A stretch of DNA of 64,000 nucleotides from Candidatus Anaerostipes avistercoris (GCA_019119895.1 DWWD01000030.1:1-64000), one strand, 5' to 3'; shown: positions 35,678-45,225, numbered from the stretch's first letter. The notes: generated by a model from the sequence alone, not told the origin. Made by a program: numbers and translations.

Positions 35678-37618
35678 TTAAAGATCTGCTATAACAGTGG
35701 AAGCAGCTTCTACCTGATTTCCTGTATGGAAGGTGATTTCTTTTGCGTCACCCATTTCCGTAATAACCATGATTGTGATAGAAGGATGTCCTGCAGCCTT
35801 GATCTTATCCTGGCTGAAACGGATCAGCGGATCACCGGCTTTTACAACATCGCCGACTGTAACAAGCGGCTCGAAGCCGTCTCCATTCATATCTACGGTA
35901 TCAAGACCGATATGGAGAAGAATTTCAGTACCATTTGCGAAACGAAGTCCGCATGCATGATTGCTGCCTTCCATTACGATCGTAACAGTACCATCAGCAG
36001 GAGCAGTTAATACGTCATTGACAGGATCGATCGCCATGCCATCTCCAAGTGTTTTGCTGGAGAATACAGCATCTGGAACTTCTTCGATCGGAACAGCTTT
36101 TCCTGTCAGGAAAGCTTTTAATTCATGAACTTCACCAGCTGGAAGTTCTGCAGCCGGAGCTTCAGCGGCCGGCTCATCTGTTGTATCTGCAGATGCTTCT
36201 GTACTGCCTGTATATTTTTTCCTTCCGACAGTCAGTGTTAAAACCAGTGGAACTGCGACAGCGATCACAGAGCAGAGTGCAAATAAGAGCATATACTGCG
36301 GCTGGATGGAAAGGATTCCAGGAAGTCCGCCGACACCGATTGCATTTGCGGTAATACCTGTTGTAACACAGATACATCCGGCAATTGCGGAACCGATCAT
36401 TCCACATAAGAATGGGAAGCCGTATTTGATGTTAACACCGAACATAGCAGGTTCTGTTACACCGAGGTAGCAGGAGATGCAGGCCGGGATAGATACTTCT
36501 TTCGCTTTCTCATCATGTTTCTGAAGGAAGATCATTCCAAGTACGGCAGAACCCTGAGCGATATTGGAAAGAGCGATCATCGGCCAGAGGGTTGTTCCGC
36601 CGAAGTCAGCGATCAGCTGAAGGTCAATTGCGTTACTCATATGATGAAGTCCGGTAATTACCAGCGGAGCATATACAAATCCGAAGACTGCACCGAACAG
36701 ACTCTTAATATTAGATGTCAGACCGGCATTTACAACATTAGAGATTGCTGTACCGATAGTCCATCCGATCGGTCCAAGGATGAAATGAGCGATCATAACG
36801 GATAATGTTAATGACAGGAACGGTACAACGATCATGGAAACAACGGAAGGGCATATCTTGCGGAAGAAACGCTCCAGATATACCAGAGTAAATCCGGCAA
36901 GGATCGCAGGAAGTACCTGAGCCTGGTAACCGATCATATCAACCTGTGCAAAACCGAAATCCCAGTATGGAATATCTGCTGCAGCTGTGGAAGCAACGCT
37001 GTAAGCGTTCAAAAGCTGAGGAGATACCAGTGTGATACCGAGTACGATACCAAGGGATTGTGTGGTTCCCATTTTTTTAGTGATAGACCAGACGATAGAT
37101 ACTGGCAGGAAATGGAATACAGCTTCGCCGATCAGCCATAAGAAGTTGTAAACACCGTTCCAGAATACAGATGTCTGAATCAGAGACTGTGTTCCGTCGC
37201 CAAACATGTAAATCTCACCGATAATGTTTCGGAAACCTAAGATCAAACCACCGGTAATGATGGCTGGAATCAATGGTGAGAAGATTTCAGCCAGATCAGA
37301 CATTAACTTCTGCAGCCTTGTCTGATTGGATTTTGCAGCGTCCTTTGCAGCTTCTTTTGAAACGCCTTCGATTCCGGCAACAGCTACAAAGTCGTTGTAG
37401 TATGTGCTGACTTCATTTCCAATGATAACCTGGAACTGTCCTGCCTGTGTAAACGTTCCTTTTGTCGTTGGAAGATCTTCGATTGCTTTGACATCTGCGA
37501 TACTCGGATCTGCCAGAACAAAGCGCATTCTTGTGACACAGTGTGTCACTGCTGAGATGTTTTCTTTACCGCCGACTAATTCAAGCAGCTGACGGCATTC
37601 ATCAGTAAATTTTCCCAT
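35678..37618 (-). CDS. treB: PTS trehalose-type transporter, EIIBCA fusion
   Basis: 646 residues in order IIB (1-90; phosphocysteine in AVTHCVTRMRF), a ten-helix IIC (about 110-460; GITANAIGVGGLPGILSIQP is trehalose-type), an Ala/Glu/Pro linker (about 470-495) and IIA (about 500-640; phospho-His in LLHIGLDTVDM). It imports and phosphorylates trehalose. The IIA domain makes it independent of a separate IIA-Glc. Three TTGT-N4-ACAA sites surround its promoter and treR is next upstream, but no phosphotrehalase gene is in the window. Confidence 0.92.
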   Translation of the reverse strand: MGKFTDECRQLLELVGGKENISAVTHCVTRMRFVLADPSIADVKAIEDLPTTKGTFTQAGQFQVIIGNEVSTYYNDFVAVAGIEGVSKEAAKDAAKSNQTRLQKLMSDLAEIFSPLIPAIITGGLILGFRNIIGEIYMFGDGTQSLIQTSVFWNGVYNFLWLIGEAVFHFLPVSIVWSITKKMGTTQSLGIVLGITLVSPQLLNAYSVASTAAADIPYWDFGFAQVDMIGYQAQVLPAILAGFTLVYLERFFRKICPSVVSMIVVPFLSLTLSVMIAHFILGPIGWTIGTAISNVVNAGLTSNIKSLFGAVFGFVYAPLVITGLHHMSNAIDLQLIADFGGTTLWPMIALSNIAQGSAVLGMIFLQKHDEKAKEVSIPACISCYLGVTEPAMFGVNIKYGFPFLCGMIGSAIAGCICVTTGITANAIGVGGLPGILSIQPQYMLLFALCSVIAVAVPLVLTLTVGRKKYTGSTEASADTTDEPAAEAPAAELPAGEVHELKAFLTGKAVPIEEVPDAVFSSKTLGDGMAIDPVNDVLTAPADGTVTIVMEGSNHACGLRFANGTEILLHIGLDTVDMNGDGFEPLVTVGDVVKAGDPLIRFSQDKIKAAGHPSITIMVITEMGDAKEITFHTGNQVEAASTVIADL

Positions 37619-37650
37619 ATTTTACCTCCATTTTCTTAATAAGTTCCATC

Positions 37651-37722
37651 CTGTCCGGACAAGTTTCTTTATGCTGTCATTATAGCCTGTCCGGACAAGT
37701 TTGTCAATACTTGTTTAAACAA
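37651..37722 (-). promoter_or_regulatory. treB promoter with three TreR-type operators
   Basis: On the minus strand, TTGACA (plus 37702-37707), 17-base spacer, TATAAT (plus 37679-37684). TTGT-N4-ACAA-like dyads lie downstream (37651-37662), within the spacer (37687-37698) and upstream (37711-37722, the perfect TTGTTTAAACAA). The first two share the 12-mer CTGTCCGGACAA. Confidence 0.75.
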
Positions 37723-37778
37723 ATTTTAAGAAATACTGTATAGTGTATATAGTATGTGTGATTGGAGTTATGAATATA

Positions 37779-37811
37779 AAAAGAAGGCATCTTTATCAGA
37801 TACCTTCTTTT
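37779..37811 (-). terminator. treR terminator
   Basis: Read on the minus strand, AAAGAAGGTATCT pairs with AGATGCCTTCTTT and is followed by a T-run. It overlaps the treR stop, so treB relies on its own promoter. Confidence 0.7.
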
Positions 37812-38542
37812 AAAAAGGGATAGTGGAGACGCTGAGCCTGTTCGTAAAAAGCGAATTTATCCGGACGGTGCCTGGACTGGGTAAACTCAAACATGATACC
37901 GTCACCGTTATAAGTCCAGCTGCTTACGACTGCCAGGCAGTTATAGTCTTTCATGTCCATATATTTTTCATCAATCTGGTTCATATGTTCCACTGTCATC
38001 CGCCGCTTTGTTGTAACGATCTTCTCGCCCAGCTTATGTTCCATATAATCATAAATGGAACCCTCCGCGATCTCCGGAGTCAGATTCTTAACGACGTCCC
38101 TGAGGAAATAGTTGTGATCGATGATCAGGGCAGTTCCGCCCAGATAACGGATCCGCTGGATATAGTAGATTTCTTTGCCGACAGGGAAGGAAGTGCGCCG
38201 GTGGATATGATCATCCACGGTCAGTTCGGCAAAGCAGAGAATCTTAGTTGTATAATCCTTGCGGTTTCTGGTCGCGGCTTCTTTCAGACTTTCGATCTCG
38301 CCGAAAATGAATTCAGACTGGTCTTTTGGGCTGTAGATGATGGTAACACCTTTGCCCTGGATGCTCTGTACATATCCGTTTTCCGCCAGCATCTGAATGG
38401 CCCGGCGGATGGTATTGCGGGAGCAGTCAAATTCTTCGATCAGAGTGTGTTCAGACGGCAGAGATCCGGCAGGAGGATATTCTTCGTGCTCGATTCTCTC
38501 CCTAAGAATCTCATAGATGCGATGATATTTCGCAGCGGCCAT
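37796..38542 (-). CDS. treR: trehalose operon repressor, GntR family
   Basis: 248 residues. A GntR winged helix (1-70; YHRIYEILRERIEHEEYPPA, CSRNTIRRAIQMLAENGYV) and a UTRA effector domain (about 90-240; FPVGKEIYYIQRIRYLGG, HNYFLRDVVKNLTPEIAEGS), both of TreR type, with trehalose 6-phosphate as the usual inducer. The start is ATG 38542 behind GAGGTGA; a GTG three codons earlier overlaps the site. A TTGT-N4-ACAA dyad lies 20 bases upstream, so it is probably autoregulated. Confidence 0.9.
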   Translation of the reverse strand: MAAAKYHRIYEILRERIEHEEYPPAGSLPSEHTLIEEFDCSRNTIRRAIQMLAENGYVQSIQGKGVTIIYSPKDQSEFIFGEIESLKEAATRNRKDYTTKILCFAELTVDDHIHRRTSFPVGKEIYYIQRIRYLGGTALIIDHNYFLRDVVKNLTPEIAEGSIYDYMEHKLGEKIVTTKRRMTVEHMNQIDEKYMDMKDYNCLAVVSSWTYNGDGIMFEFTQSRHRPDKFAFYEQAQRLHYPFLKEGI

Positions 38543-38561
38543 TTTCTTCACCTCGCTTTAC

Positions 38562-38573
38562 TTGTTTATACAA
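38562..38573 (-). promoter_or_regulatory. TreR-type operator ahead of treR
   Basis: TTGTTTATACAA, one mismatch from a perfect dyad and the same TTGT-N4-ACAA form as the sites at treB, between the treR ribosome binding site and its promoter region. Confidence 0.55.
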
Positions 38574-38693
38574 CTTTAGGATACCACAGGATGAAAGAAA
38601 CTACAACACTTTCAAGAAAAAGAAAATTTTTACAAATGAAATGAGAAAAAAGATGAGTAAGAGGTAGTTGAAAAAAATTGTCATGTGCGTATA

Positions 38694-38746
38694 TTGTATT
38701 CAATTCGGATTATGTTATACTTTTAACAAGTTAGCAATAACTAACT
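38694..38746 (+). promoter_or_regulatory. pflBA promoter and AGTTAG-N6-CTAACT operator
   Basis: TTGTAT (38694-38699), 16-base spacer, TATACT (38716-38721). The dyad AGTTAG/CTAACT (38729-38734 and 38741-38746, six-base gap) starts seven bases after the -10 and so covers the transcription start. Confidence 0.65.
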
Positions 38747-38785
38747 ACAAAACAGAATCATGTAATGGAAAAAGGAGGCGCAATC

Positions 38786-41038
38786 ATGAAACATTTTGAA
38801 GAGTGGGAAGGTTTTCAGGGAAGACTCTGGAAAGAAGAAATCAATACAAGAGATTTCATCCAGGAAAACTATACGCCGTATGATGGTGATGAAAGTTTCC
38901 TGGCCGGACCGACAGAGGCAACCGATCAGCTGTGGGGAATCTTACAGCAGCTTCAGAAGGAAGAACGGGCAAAAGGCGGAGTTCTGGATATGGATACCGA
39001 TATTGTATCAGGTCTGACATCCCATGGCCCCGGATATATAAGCGAAGAGACCAAAGATCTGGAGAAGATCGTCGGATTACAGACGGACAAACCTTTAAAA
39101 CGTGCGTTTATGCCGTTTGGAGGAATCAAGATGGCAGAGGAATCCTGCCGCAATTATGGATACGAGCCTGCAGAAGAACTTCATAAGATTTTTACCGAAT
39201 ACGCAAGAACACATAATGAGGCAGTATTTGACGCTTATACGCCGGAAATGAAAAGGGCACGTCATAATAAAATCATTACCGGACTTCCGGATACCTACGG
39301 AAGAGGAAGAATTGTAGGCGACTACAGAAGAGTGGCGCTGTACGGTGTGGACTTCCTGCTGGAAGAAAAGGAAAATGACTTCAATAACTGTGGATGCGGC
39401 ACTATGACAGATGATGTGATCCGTTTAAGAGAGGAAATCGCCCTGCAGAAGAAGGCCCTGCGAGGAATGAAAGAAATGGCCCAAATTTATGGATATGATA
39501 TTTCAAGACCGGCAAAGGACGCCAGAGAGGCCATCCAGTGGATGTATTTTGCGTATCTCGCAGCGATCAAGACCCAGAATGGCGCAGCCATGAGCATTGG
39601 ACGAGTGGCTACCTTCCTTGATATTTATATTCAGAGAGACCTGGAGAAAGGAATTCTGACAGAAACAGAGGCTCAGGAATTGATCGATCATTTGACCATG
39701 AAATTCCGCATGGTAAAATTTGCGAGAATTCCTTCCTATAACCAGCTGTTTTCGGGAGATCCGGTCTGGGCGACTCTGGATCTGGCAGGAATCGGCGTGG
39801 ACGGACGCTCCATGGTAACAAAGACAGATTTCCGATTCCTACATACACTGGAAAATATGGGACCTTCACCGGAACCAAACCTGACCGTTTTATATTCTTC
39901 CGCTCTGCCGGAAAATTTTAAGAAATATGCGGCTGACATTTCCATCCGCACAAGTTCCGTGCAGTACGAAAATGACGACGTTATGAAGCCAATCTGGGGC
40001 GACGATTACGCAATCTGCTGCTGTGTATCCGCAACACAGACCGGAAAAGAAATGCAGTTCTTCGGAGCAAGAGCGAACCTGGCAAAATGCCTTTTGTACG
40101 CCATCAACGGCGGAGTCGATGAGAAGACAAAACAACAGGTGGGACCGCAGTATATGCCGGTAACATCTGAGTATCTGAATTATGATGAGGTGCTGGCAAA
40201 ATATGACGTTATGATGGACTGGCTGGCTGATCTTTACGTCAATACGCTGAATCTGATCCAGTACATGCATGATAAATATTATTATGAATCAGCGCTGATG
40301 GCTCTGATTGATACGGAAGTCAGAAGAACATTCGCCACAGGAATCGCAGGATTCTCCCATGCAGTAGATTCACTGAGCGCGATCAAATACGCGAAAGTGA
40401 AAACAGTCAGAGATGAAGATGGAATCGTCACAGAATACGAGACAGAAGGAGACTTCCCGAAATACGGAAATGATGATGACCGCGCCGATGACATTGCGGT
40501 ATGGCTGTTAAGAACATTCTTGGAGAAGATCAAGAAACATCATACTTACAGAGACTCTGAACCGACGACCTCCATCCTTACGATCACATCCAATGTGGTT
40601 TACGGAAAAGCGACAGGATCTATGCCGGATGGAAGAAAAGCGGGAGAGCCGCTGGCACCGGGAGCAAATCCAAGTTACGGAGCAGAACAGAACGGTCTGC
40701 TGGCATCTCTGAACTCTGTGGCAAAACTGCCGTATGAGTGGGCTCTGGACGGAATTTCCAATACCCAGACCATCAATCCGGACGCGCTGGGGCATGAGGC
40801 GCAGGAAAGAATTGACAACCTGGTCCGTGTTATGGACGGATACTTTGATCAGGGAGCCCATCATCTGAATGTCAATGTTTTTGGAAAAGAAAAACTGATT
40901 GACGCCATGGAACATCCGGAGAAAGAAGAATACGCAAATTTCACCATCCGGGTATCCGGTTATGCGGTGAAATTCATCGATCTGACCAGAGAACAGCAGC
41001 TGGATGTTATCTCCAGAACATGCCATAAGACGATGTAG
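38786..41038 (+). CDS. pflB: pyruvate formate-lyase
   Basis: 750 residues, glycyl radical enzyme: [20 protein letters not shown] at the N terminus, the active cysteines in [16 protein letters not shown] (about residue 415), a [18 protein letters not shown] loop and the glycyl-radical site RVSGYAVKF at the C terminus. It cleaves pyruvate with CoA to acetyl-CoA and formate in mixed-acid fermentation. ATG 38786 has AAAGGAGG 11 bases upstream; the in-frame ATG at 38765 precedes that site. The activase gene begins one base after its stop. Confidence 0.96.
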   Translation: MKHFEEWEGFQGRLWKEEINTRDFIQENYTPYDGDESFLAGPTEATDQLWGILQQLQKEERAKGGVLDMDTDIVSGLTSHGPGYISEETKDLEKIVGLQTDKPLKRAFMPFGGIKMAEESCRNYGYEPAEELHKIFTEYARTHNEAVFDAYTPEMKRARHNKIITGLPDTYGRGRIVGDYRRVALYGVDFLLEEKENDFNNCGCGTMTDDVIRLREEIALQKKALRGMKEMAQIYGYDISRPAKDAREAIQWMYFAYLAAIKTQNGAAMSIGRVATFLDIYIQRDLEKGILTETEAQELIDHLTMKFRMVKFARIPSYNQLFSGDPVWATLDLAGIGVDGRSMVTKTDFRFLHTLENMGPSPEPNLTVLYSSALPENFKKYAADISIRTSSVQYENDDVMKPIWGDDYAICCCVSATQTGKEMQFFGARANLAKCLLYAINGGVDEKTKQQVGPQYMPVTSEYLNYDEVLAKYDVMMDWLADLYVNTLNLIQYMHDKYYYESALMALIDTEVRRTFATGIAGFSHAVDSLSAIKYAKVKTVRDEDGIVTEYETEGDFPKYGNDDDRADDIAVWLLRTFLEKIKKHHTYRDSEPTTSILTITSNVVYGKATGSMPDGRKAGEPLAPGANPSYGAEQNGLLASLNSVAKLPYEWALDGISNTQTINPDALGHEAQERIDNLVRVMDGYFDQGAHHLNVNVFGKEKLIDAMEHPEKEEYANFTIRVSGYAVKFIDLTREQQLDVISRTCHKTM

Positions 41039-41039
41039 C

Positions 41040-41774
41040 ATGATGGAAACAAAAGGAACCGGACGGATACATTCCCTGGAAACGTTTGGGCTTGTGGATG
41101 GTCCGGGGGTACGGTTTGTCGTATTTATGCAGGGATGCCGGATGCGGTGCAGATACTGCCACAATCCGGAAACCTGGAGTGAAACAGCCGGAGAAGAATG
41201 GACGCCGGAGGCCCTCCTGGAGAGGGCCTGGCGTTATCATAACTACTGGGGAAAGAACGGAGGCATTACCGTCAGCGGAGGCGAACCGCTGCTCCAGATT
41301 GATTTTCTGGCAGAATTTTTCCGGCTGGCGAAAAAAAGAGGAATCCACACCACATTGGATACCTGCGGGCAGCCCTTTACAAGAGAAGAGCCTTTTTATG
41401 GAACATGGAAGAAGTTAATGAAGTACACGGATCTGGTGATGCTGGATCTGAAGGAAATGAATGGACGGCGGCACAAAGATCTGACCGGATGGGATAATGA
41501 AAATATTCTTAAAATGGCAGAAGAAATGTCTGAAATGGGGATTCCAATGTGGATCCGTCATGTCCTGGTTCCCGGGCTGACCGATGACCGGGAAGGGCTG
41601 GCCTGTCTCAGAACATTTATGGATGGATTAAAGACGGTGGAGAAATTTGAGATTCTTCCATATCACACACTGGGGACATTAAAATGGGAAGAAATGGGAC
41701 TGGAGTATTCGCTGGACGGCATTCTGCCGCCGACGGAAGAAGAAATAGAACAAGCAGAGAAATTTTTCCAGTAA
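41040..41774 (+). CDS. pflA: pyruvate formate-lyase activating enzyme
   Basis: 244 residues, radical SAM: SLETFGLVDGPGVRFVVFMQ, cluster motif CRMRCRYCHNPETW, NGGITVSGGEPLLQ (SAM-binding GGE) and MLDLKEMNGRRH. It installs the glycyl radical on PflB using S-adenosylmethionine and an electron from flavodoxin or ferredoxin. Two adjacent ATGs (41040, 41043) follow the pflB stop at once and lack a strong site, so translation is probably coupled. Confidence 0.94.
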   Translation: MMETKGTGRIHSLETFGLVDGPGVRFVVFMQGCRMRCRYCHNPETWSETAGEEWTPEALLERAWRYHNYWGKNGGITVSGGEPLLQIDFLAEFFRLAKKRGIHTTLDTCGQPFTREEPFYGTWKKLMKYTDLVMLDLKEMNGRRHKDLTGWDNENILKMAEEMSEMGIPMWIRHVLVPGLTDDREGLACLRTFMDGLKTVEKFEILPYHTLGTLKWEEMGLEYSLDGILPPTEEEIEQAEKFFQ

Positions 41775-41796
41775 TAAAAAATATTTCATAAACAGC

Positions 41797-41849
41797 TGGA
41801 CAAAATGCCGGAAATATCGTATGATGCAGTTAGTTAGAATAAACTAACT
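41797..41849 (+). promoter_or_regulatory. second promoter with the pfl-type operator, reading into a terminator
   Basis: TGGACA (41797-41802), 17-base spacer, TATGAT (41820-41825). AGTTAG (41832-41837; a further overlapping copy at 41828) and CTAACT (41844-41849) have the same six-base gap and the same distance from the -10 as at pflB. The only plus-strand feature downstream is the terminator at 41873. Confidence 0.6.
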
Positions 41850-41872
41850 CGAAAAAATAACATAAACAAAGC

Positions 41873-41906
41873 GAAAACGACCGATCTTCCTTCCGGTCGT
41901 TTTCTT
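41873..41906 (+). terminator. terminator downstream of pflA
   Basis: GAAAACGACCG (41873-41883) pairs with CGGTCGTTTTC (41894-41904), followed by TT. It serves pflBA and the short transcript expected from the promoter at 41797. Confidence 0.75.
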
Positions 41907-41922
41907 GCATGATGGGGATAAC

Positions 41923-42864
41923 TTATGCGCAGGCGCGGATTTTTTCAGATAATATCAGGATCTCTTTTGTATCACTCAGGCTGTGGATGCTGCTTTCCGT
42001 CTTCCCGGCTTTCACATCCCGGATCAGGGCCTGGATTTCCATGGTCATATCGTCGCCCAGGATAGGATCCTCCCGTTTTATGACGGAGCCGTCCCGGAGT
42101 GTGATCGTGTAGGAAGATATTCGATTGAAAAAGGGAACTTCAATGCTTCCTTTTGTACCCTGGATGAAAGCTGTGCGGTCGGTTTTGCGGTCGATGGCGC
42201 CTTCGGCGAAAGCCGTGTATCCGCCGGCGAACGACAGATCCGCGGAAAAATATTCTTCGATTCCGTCGCGGACTTTAAGGGTGGATTTCACATCTATGAT
42301 TTCATCCCGGCAGAGGCCGAGGATAAATCCCAGTGCGTAGCTTCCGATGTCATTTAAGGCGCCGCCCTGTTCGGGATCAAACAGAAAGCAGGAAGACGGC
42401 ATATTGGAAGCGTCCGAACAAAAAGAAGTTTTTATATGGCGGATCTGGCCGATCAGAGGAAGATCTTCTTTCAGATGCCGGAATCCGTCATTAAATTTTG
42501 TCTTAAAAGCTTCCAGACAGTATGTGCCGGTTTCCTTTCCCTTTGCGCGAATCTCATCGACATCGCCGGAAGACAGGACGAGGGGCTTTTCACAGAGAAC
42601 CGGAATGTGATGATCCATGGCGCGCAGAATCCATTCTTTATGGTACTTGTGGGTCAGCGCAATATAGACCGCGTCCACCTGCGGATCCTGCAGCAGGGCT
42701 TCGTAGTCACGGTAAAGTATTACCTGAGGGTTTGCTGTCAGATAAGGGTCATTTTCAGGGACAGATTTTGAAGCGACGGCAGTGACTCTGCCTTCGTCCG
42801 TTGATGTGATGCTCTGAATAAATTTATGGGCAATATTGCCAAAACCGATGATTCCAAAATTCAT
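41923..42864 (-). CDS. Gfo/Idh/MocA-family oxidoreductase
   Basis: 313 residues. An N-terminal Rossmann fold (IIGFGNIAHKFIQSI) is followed by VDAVYIALTHKYHKEW, the catalytic region VLCEKPLVLSSGDVDEI (Lys in EKP) and a C-terminal beta-sheet domain. NAD(P)-dependent sugar or cyclitol dehydrogenases of this type are hard to assign. It is convergent with pflBA and divergent from the lyase gene, with no sugar genes adjacent. GAAAGGAG precedes the ATG. Confidence 0.85.
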   Translation of the reverse strand: MNFGIIGFGNIAHKFIQSITSTDEGRVTAVASKSVPENDPYLTANPQVILYRDYEALLQDPQVDAVYIALTHKYHKEWILRAMDHHIPVLCEKPLVLSSGDVDEIRAKGKETGTYCLEAFKTKFNDGFRHLKEDLPLIGQIRHIKTSFCSDASNMPSSCFLFDPEQGGALNDIGSYALGFILGLCRDEIIDVKSTLKVRDGIEEYFSADLSFAGGYTAFAEGAIDRKTDRTAFIQGTKGSIEVPFFNRISSYTITLRDGSVIKREDPILGDDMTMEIQALIRDVKAGKTESSIHSLSDTKEILILSEKIRACA

Positions 42865-43012
42865 AAGAAGACTCCTTTCAAATAATAACTGATTCTATCA
42901 TAACATGTTACAGAGATTTTTCCTATGAATAAAAGTCCGGATAAAAAGAGGGGACCGGAGATTCGAAAATCCCCGGCATTATGAAAAAGTATGAAAAAAG
43001 TTCTAGCAAAAG

Positions 43013-43052
43013 TAACTAATGTCTTAGTTATTTGCTATGATTATAGTATAAT
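43013..43052 (+). promoter_or_regulatory. promoter of the threonine aldolase-like gene with overlapping dyad
   Basis: TTAGTT (43024-43029), 17-base spacer, TATAAT (43047-43052). TAACTAA (43013-43019) and TTAGTTA (43024-43030) form a dyad over the -35, extended outward by AGCAAA and TTTGCT. Confidence 0.55.
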
Positions 43053-43137
43053 AGAAGAATATGAAGAAAATGTGATAAAATCAAAAAAAATAACAATTAA
43101 GGATAAATTAAGAAAAAGGGAAAGGAGAGAGATCTTC

Positions 43138-44178
43138 ATGTTATCACTGGAAAGTGACTATACGAAAGGGGCTCATAAGAAAATACTGGAACGCCTCTGT
43201 GAGATCAATATGGAACCACAGCCGGGATATGGAAGCGATATGTATTGTGAACAGGCAGGCGAGAAGATCAAAGCAGCATGCGGATGCCACGATGCAGATG
43301 TTTTCTTCATGACAGGGGGAACCCAGACTAACGCCCTGATCATTGACAGCATGACGGAGCCGTACGAGGGCGTTGTCGCGGCGGATTCCGGACATGTCAG
43401 TGTGCATGAGGCAGGCGCGGTGGAATTTACCGGTCATAAGGTTCTGACCATACCGGGAAACTGCGGAAAGATTCAGGCAGACCGTCTGAGAAACTGCCTG
43501 GAGGATTTCTGGAAGGATGAAAATCATGAACATATGGTATTTCCGGGCATGGTTTACCTTTCACATCCGACAGAGTTTGGAACGCTGTACAGCCTGAAGG
43601 AGCTGGAAGAGATTTCCGGAATCTGCAGAGAGTATCAGATACCGCTGTATCTGGATGGAGCCCGGCTGGGGTACGGTCTTATGAGTCAGGATACAAATGT
43701 ATCTCTGGAGGATATCGCCCGGCTTTGCGATGTCTTCTACATTGGAGGTACGAAAGTCGGCGCGTTGTTTGGAGAAGCCGCAGTATTCACGAAAAAGAAT
43801 ACGCCGAAACATTTCGTCACGCGGATCAAGCAGCATGGAGCTCTTCTCGCGAAGGGATGGCTGACGGGCGTACAGTTCGATGTTCTTTTTACGGACGGGC
43901 TCTACTTTGAAATCAGCAAAAAGGCTGTCAATCTGGCACAGAAGATAAAAGAAGGATTTGCACAGCGTGGATATGAGTTTTTCATAGATTCGCCGACAAA
44001 TCAGCAGTTTATCGTTCTGGAAAACGGGGAGATGGAACAGTTAAGAAAGAAAGTGAGGTTCAGTTTCTGGGAAAAAATCGACGACTCTCATACAGCAGTC
44101 CGTTTTGCCACGAGCTGGGCTACAAAAGAATCAGAAATCAGGGAATTATTTAAAATTCTGGATGAAGTCAGGAGTTAA
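43138..44178 (+). CDS. threonine aldolase-like PLP enzyme (beta-eliminating lyase family)
   Basis: 346 residues, fold type I PLP: LESDYTKGAHKKIL at the start, FFMTGGTQTNAL (phosphate loop), LYLDGARLGYGL (Asp to the pyridine N) and IGGTKVGALFGEA (Schiff-base Lys at about residue 205). Low-specificity L-threonine/allo-threonine aldolases have this pattern, giving glycine and acetaldehyde; related amino acid lyases cannot be excluded. ATG 43138 has AAAGGAGAG upstream; an in-frame start at 42991 would include the promoter. Confidence 0.87.
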   Translation: MLSLESDYTKGAHKKILERLCEINMEPQPGYGSDMYCEQAGEKIKAACGCHDADVFFMTGGTQTNALIIDSMTEPYEGVVAADSGHVSVHEAGAVEFTGHKVLTIPGNCGKIQADRLRNCLEDFWKDENHEHMVFPGMVYLSHPTEFGTLYSLKELEEISGICREYQIPLYLDGARLGYGLMSQDTNVSLEDIARLCDVFYIGGTKVGALFGEAAVFTKKNTPKHFVTRIKQHGALLAKGWLTGVQFDVLFTDGLYFEISKKAVNLAQKIKEGFAQRGYEFFIDSPTNQQFIVLENGEMEQLRKKVRFSFWEKIDDSHTAVRFATSWATKESEIRELFKILDEVRS

Positions 44179-44215
44179 GCAGCAGGTCAACATGTATTCA
44201 AAAGGTGGGAAAGAG

Positions 44216-45139
44216 ATGAGTTTGGAGAAAATAAGACAGGATTATAAATCTTTCAATGAAGCAGTCAAAGAAATCTTTGGAGAAAACGCAGAGATCACAA
44301 AGCGGGATTATGTCTATGGAGGAAGCATCAATGATTCCCGCAAAATGAGTCTGTCTACGGGTGATATCATCTTTGTGAAGACAAATACGATAGAAAATAA
44401 GAAGTTTTTTGAAACAGAAATCGCAGGCCTTAAAGCCCTTGACTCTGTCGGCAAAATCGGTGTGCCGGAAATTCTGGGAAGCGGAACCGATCAGGATAAG
44501 GGAGTGTCCTTTCTCATTCTGGAATATCTGGAAAGTCCGTCAAAGATAGAAAATTACTGGGAGGAATTTGGGCATCAGCTGGCCGGCCTGCATAAGGCGG
44601 AATGCTCCAGATTTGTACCTTCTGATAACGGAAAGGAGCGGTATGGTTTTCTGGAAGACAATTTCATTGGTGCCGGTCCTCAGATCAATACGCCGAAGGA
44701 AAAATGGGTGGATTTTTACAGGGAGTGCAGACTTCTTCCGCAGATCAAAAGAGCGGAGAATTATTTTGATCCTGACACGATGAGAAAGCTGGACCACCTG
44801 CTGGAGCGTCTGGAATCTTTCCTGGAAGAGCCGGACTTTCCGTCACTTCTTCATGGTGATCTGTGGGGCGGAAATGTCATGTGTGGCAGCGATGGAAAAG
44901 CATGGATCATTGATCCGGCGGCCTATGTGGGGGACTTTGAGGCGGATCTTGCCATGACGCAGCTGTTCGGAGGATTTCCGACAGAATTTTACAGCGCTTA
45001 TAATGAAGTCAATCCGATTTCTGTAGATTATCCGCAGAAAAGGGATTTTTATCAGCTGTACCATCTCCTGAATCATCTGAATTTGTTCGGAAGATCTTAT
45101 TTCGGAAATGTCATACGAATTATAAGAAAATATGTATAA
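44216..45139 (+). CDS. fructosamine kinase-family protein
   Basis: 307 residues, aminoglycoside-phosphotransferase-like fold. VKTNTIENKKFFETEIAGLK (ATP Lys), LILEYLESP hinge, FGHQLAGLHK, catalytic LLHGDLWGGNVMCG, then IDPAAYVGDFEADLAMTQLF and GGFP. Family enzymes phosphorylate fructosamines or ribulosamines on glycated amines, for repair or as a nutrient step. ATG 44216 follows AAAGGTGGG. It lies 37 bases after the lyase gene, probably co-transcribed. Confidence 0.9.
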   Translation: MSLEKIRQDYKSFNEAVKEIFGENAEITKRDYVYGGSINDSRKMSLSTGDIIFVKTNTIENKKFFETEIAGLKALDSVGKIGVPEILGSGTDQDKGVSFLILEYLESPSKIENYWEEFGHQLAGLHKAECSRFVPSDNGKERYGFLEDNFIGAGPQINTPKEKWVDFYRECRLLPQIKRAENYFDPDTMRKLDHLLERLESFLEEPDFPSLLHGDLWGGNVMCGSDGKAWIIDPAAYVGDFEADLAMTQLFGGFPTEFYSAYNEVNPISVDYPQKRDFYQLYHLLNHLNLFGRSYFGNVIRIIRKYV

Positions 45140-45197
45140 CACAAGATTTTTTTTAGATAATTTTATTTTTTGTTTAGAAAATTTTATAGGCAGGAAA

Positions 45198-45225
45198 TTG
45201 AATCCTGCGGGGAATAAGGTATAAT
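45198..45225 (+). promoter_or_regulatory. orphan promoter in front of a terminator
   Basis: TTGAAT (45198-45203), 16-base spacer, TATAAT (45220-45225). No gene follows on this strand; a terminator lies 54 bases downstream, so a transcript of about 80 bases is predicted. Confidence 0.5.

Noticed and set aside
37823-38644. 273-residue plus-strand open frame
   Set aside because: Antisense to treR, whose domains are clear; no ribosome binding site.
38729-38746. pfl operator as a Rex redox-repressor site
   Set aside because: Rex sites are TTGTTAA-N4-TTAACAA; here the GTTA/TAAC halves are 8 bases apart rather than 6 and the outer bases differ.
42901-42910. TAACATGTTA dyad near the Gfo/Idh gene as a second Crp/Fnr site
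   Set aside because: The half-sites are separated by two bases instead of four, so it does not match the dyad at 48362.
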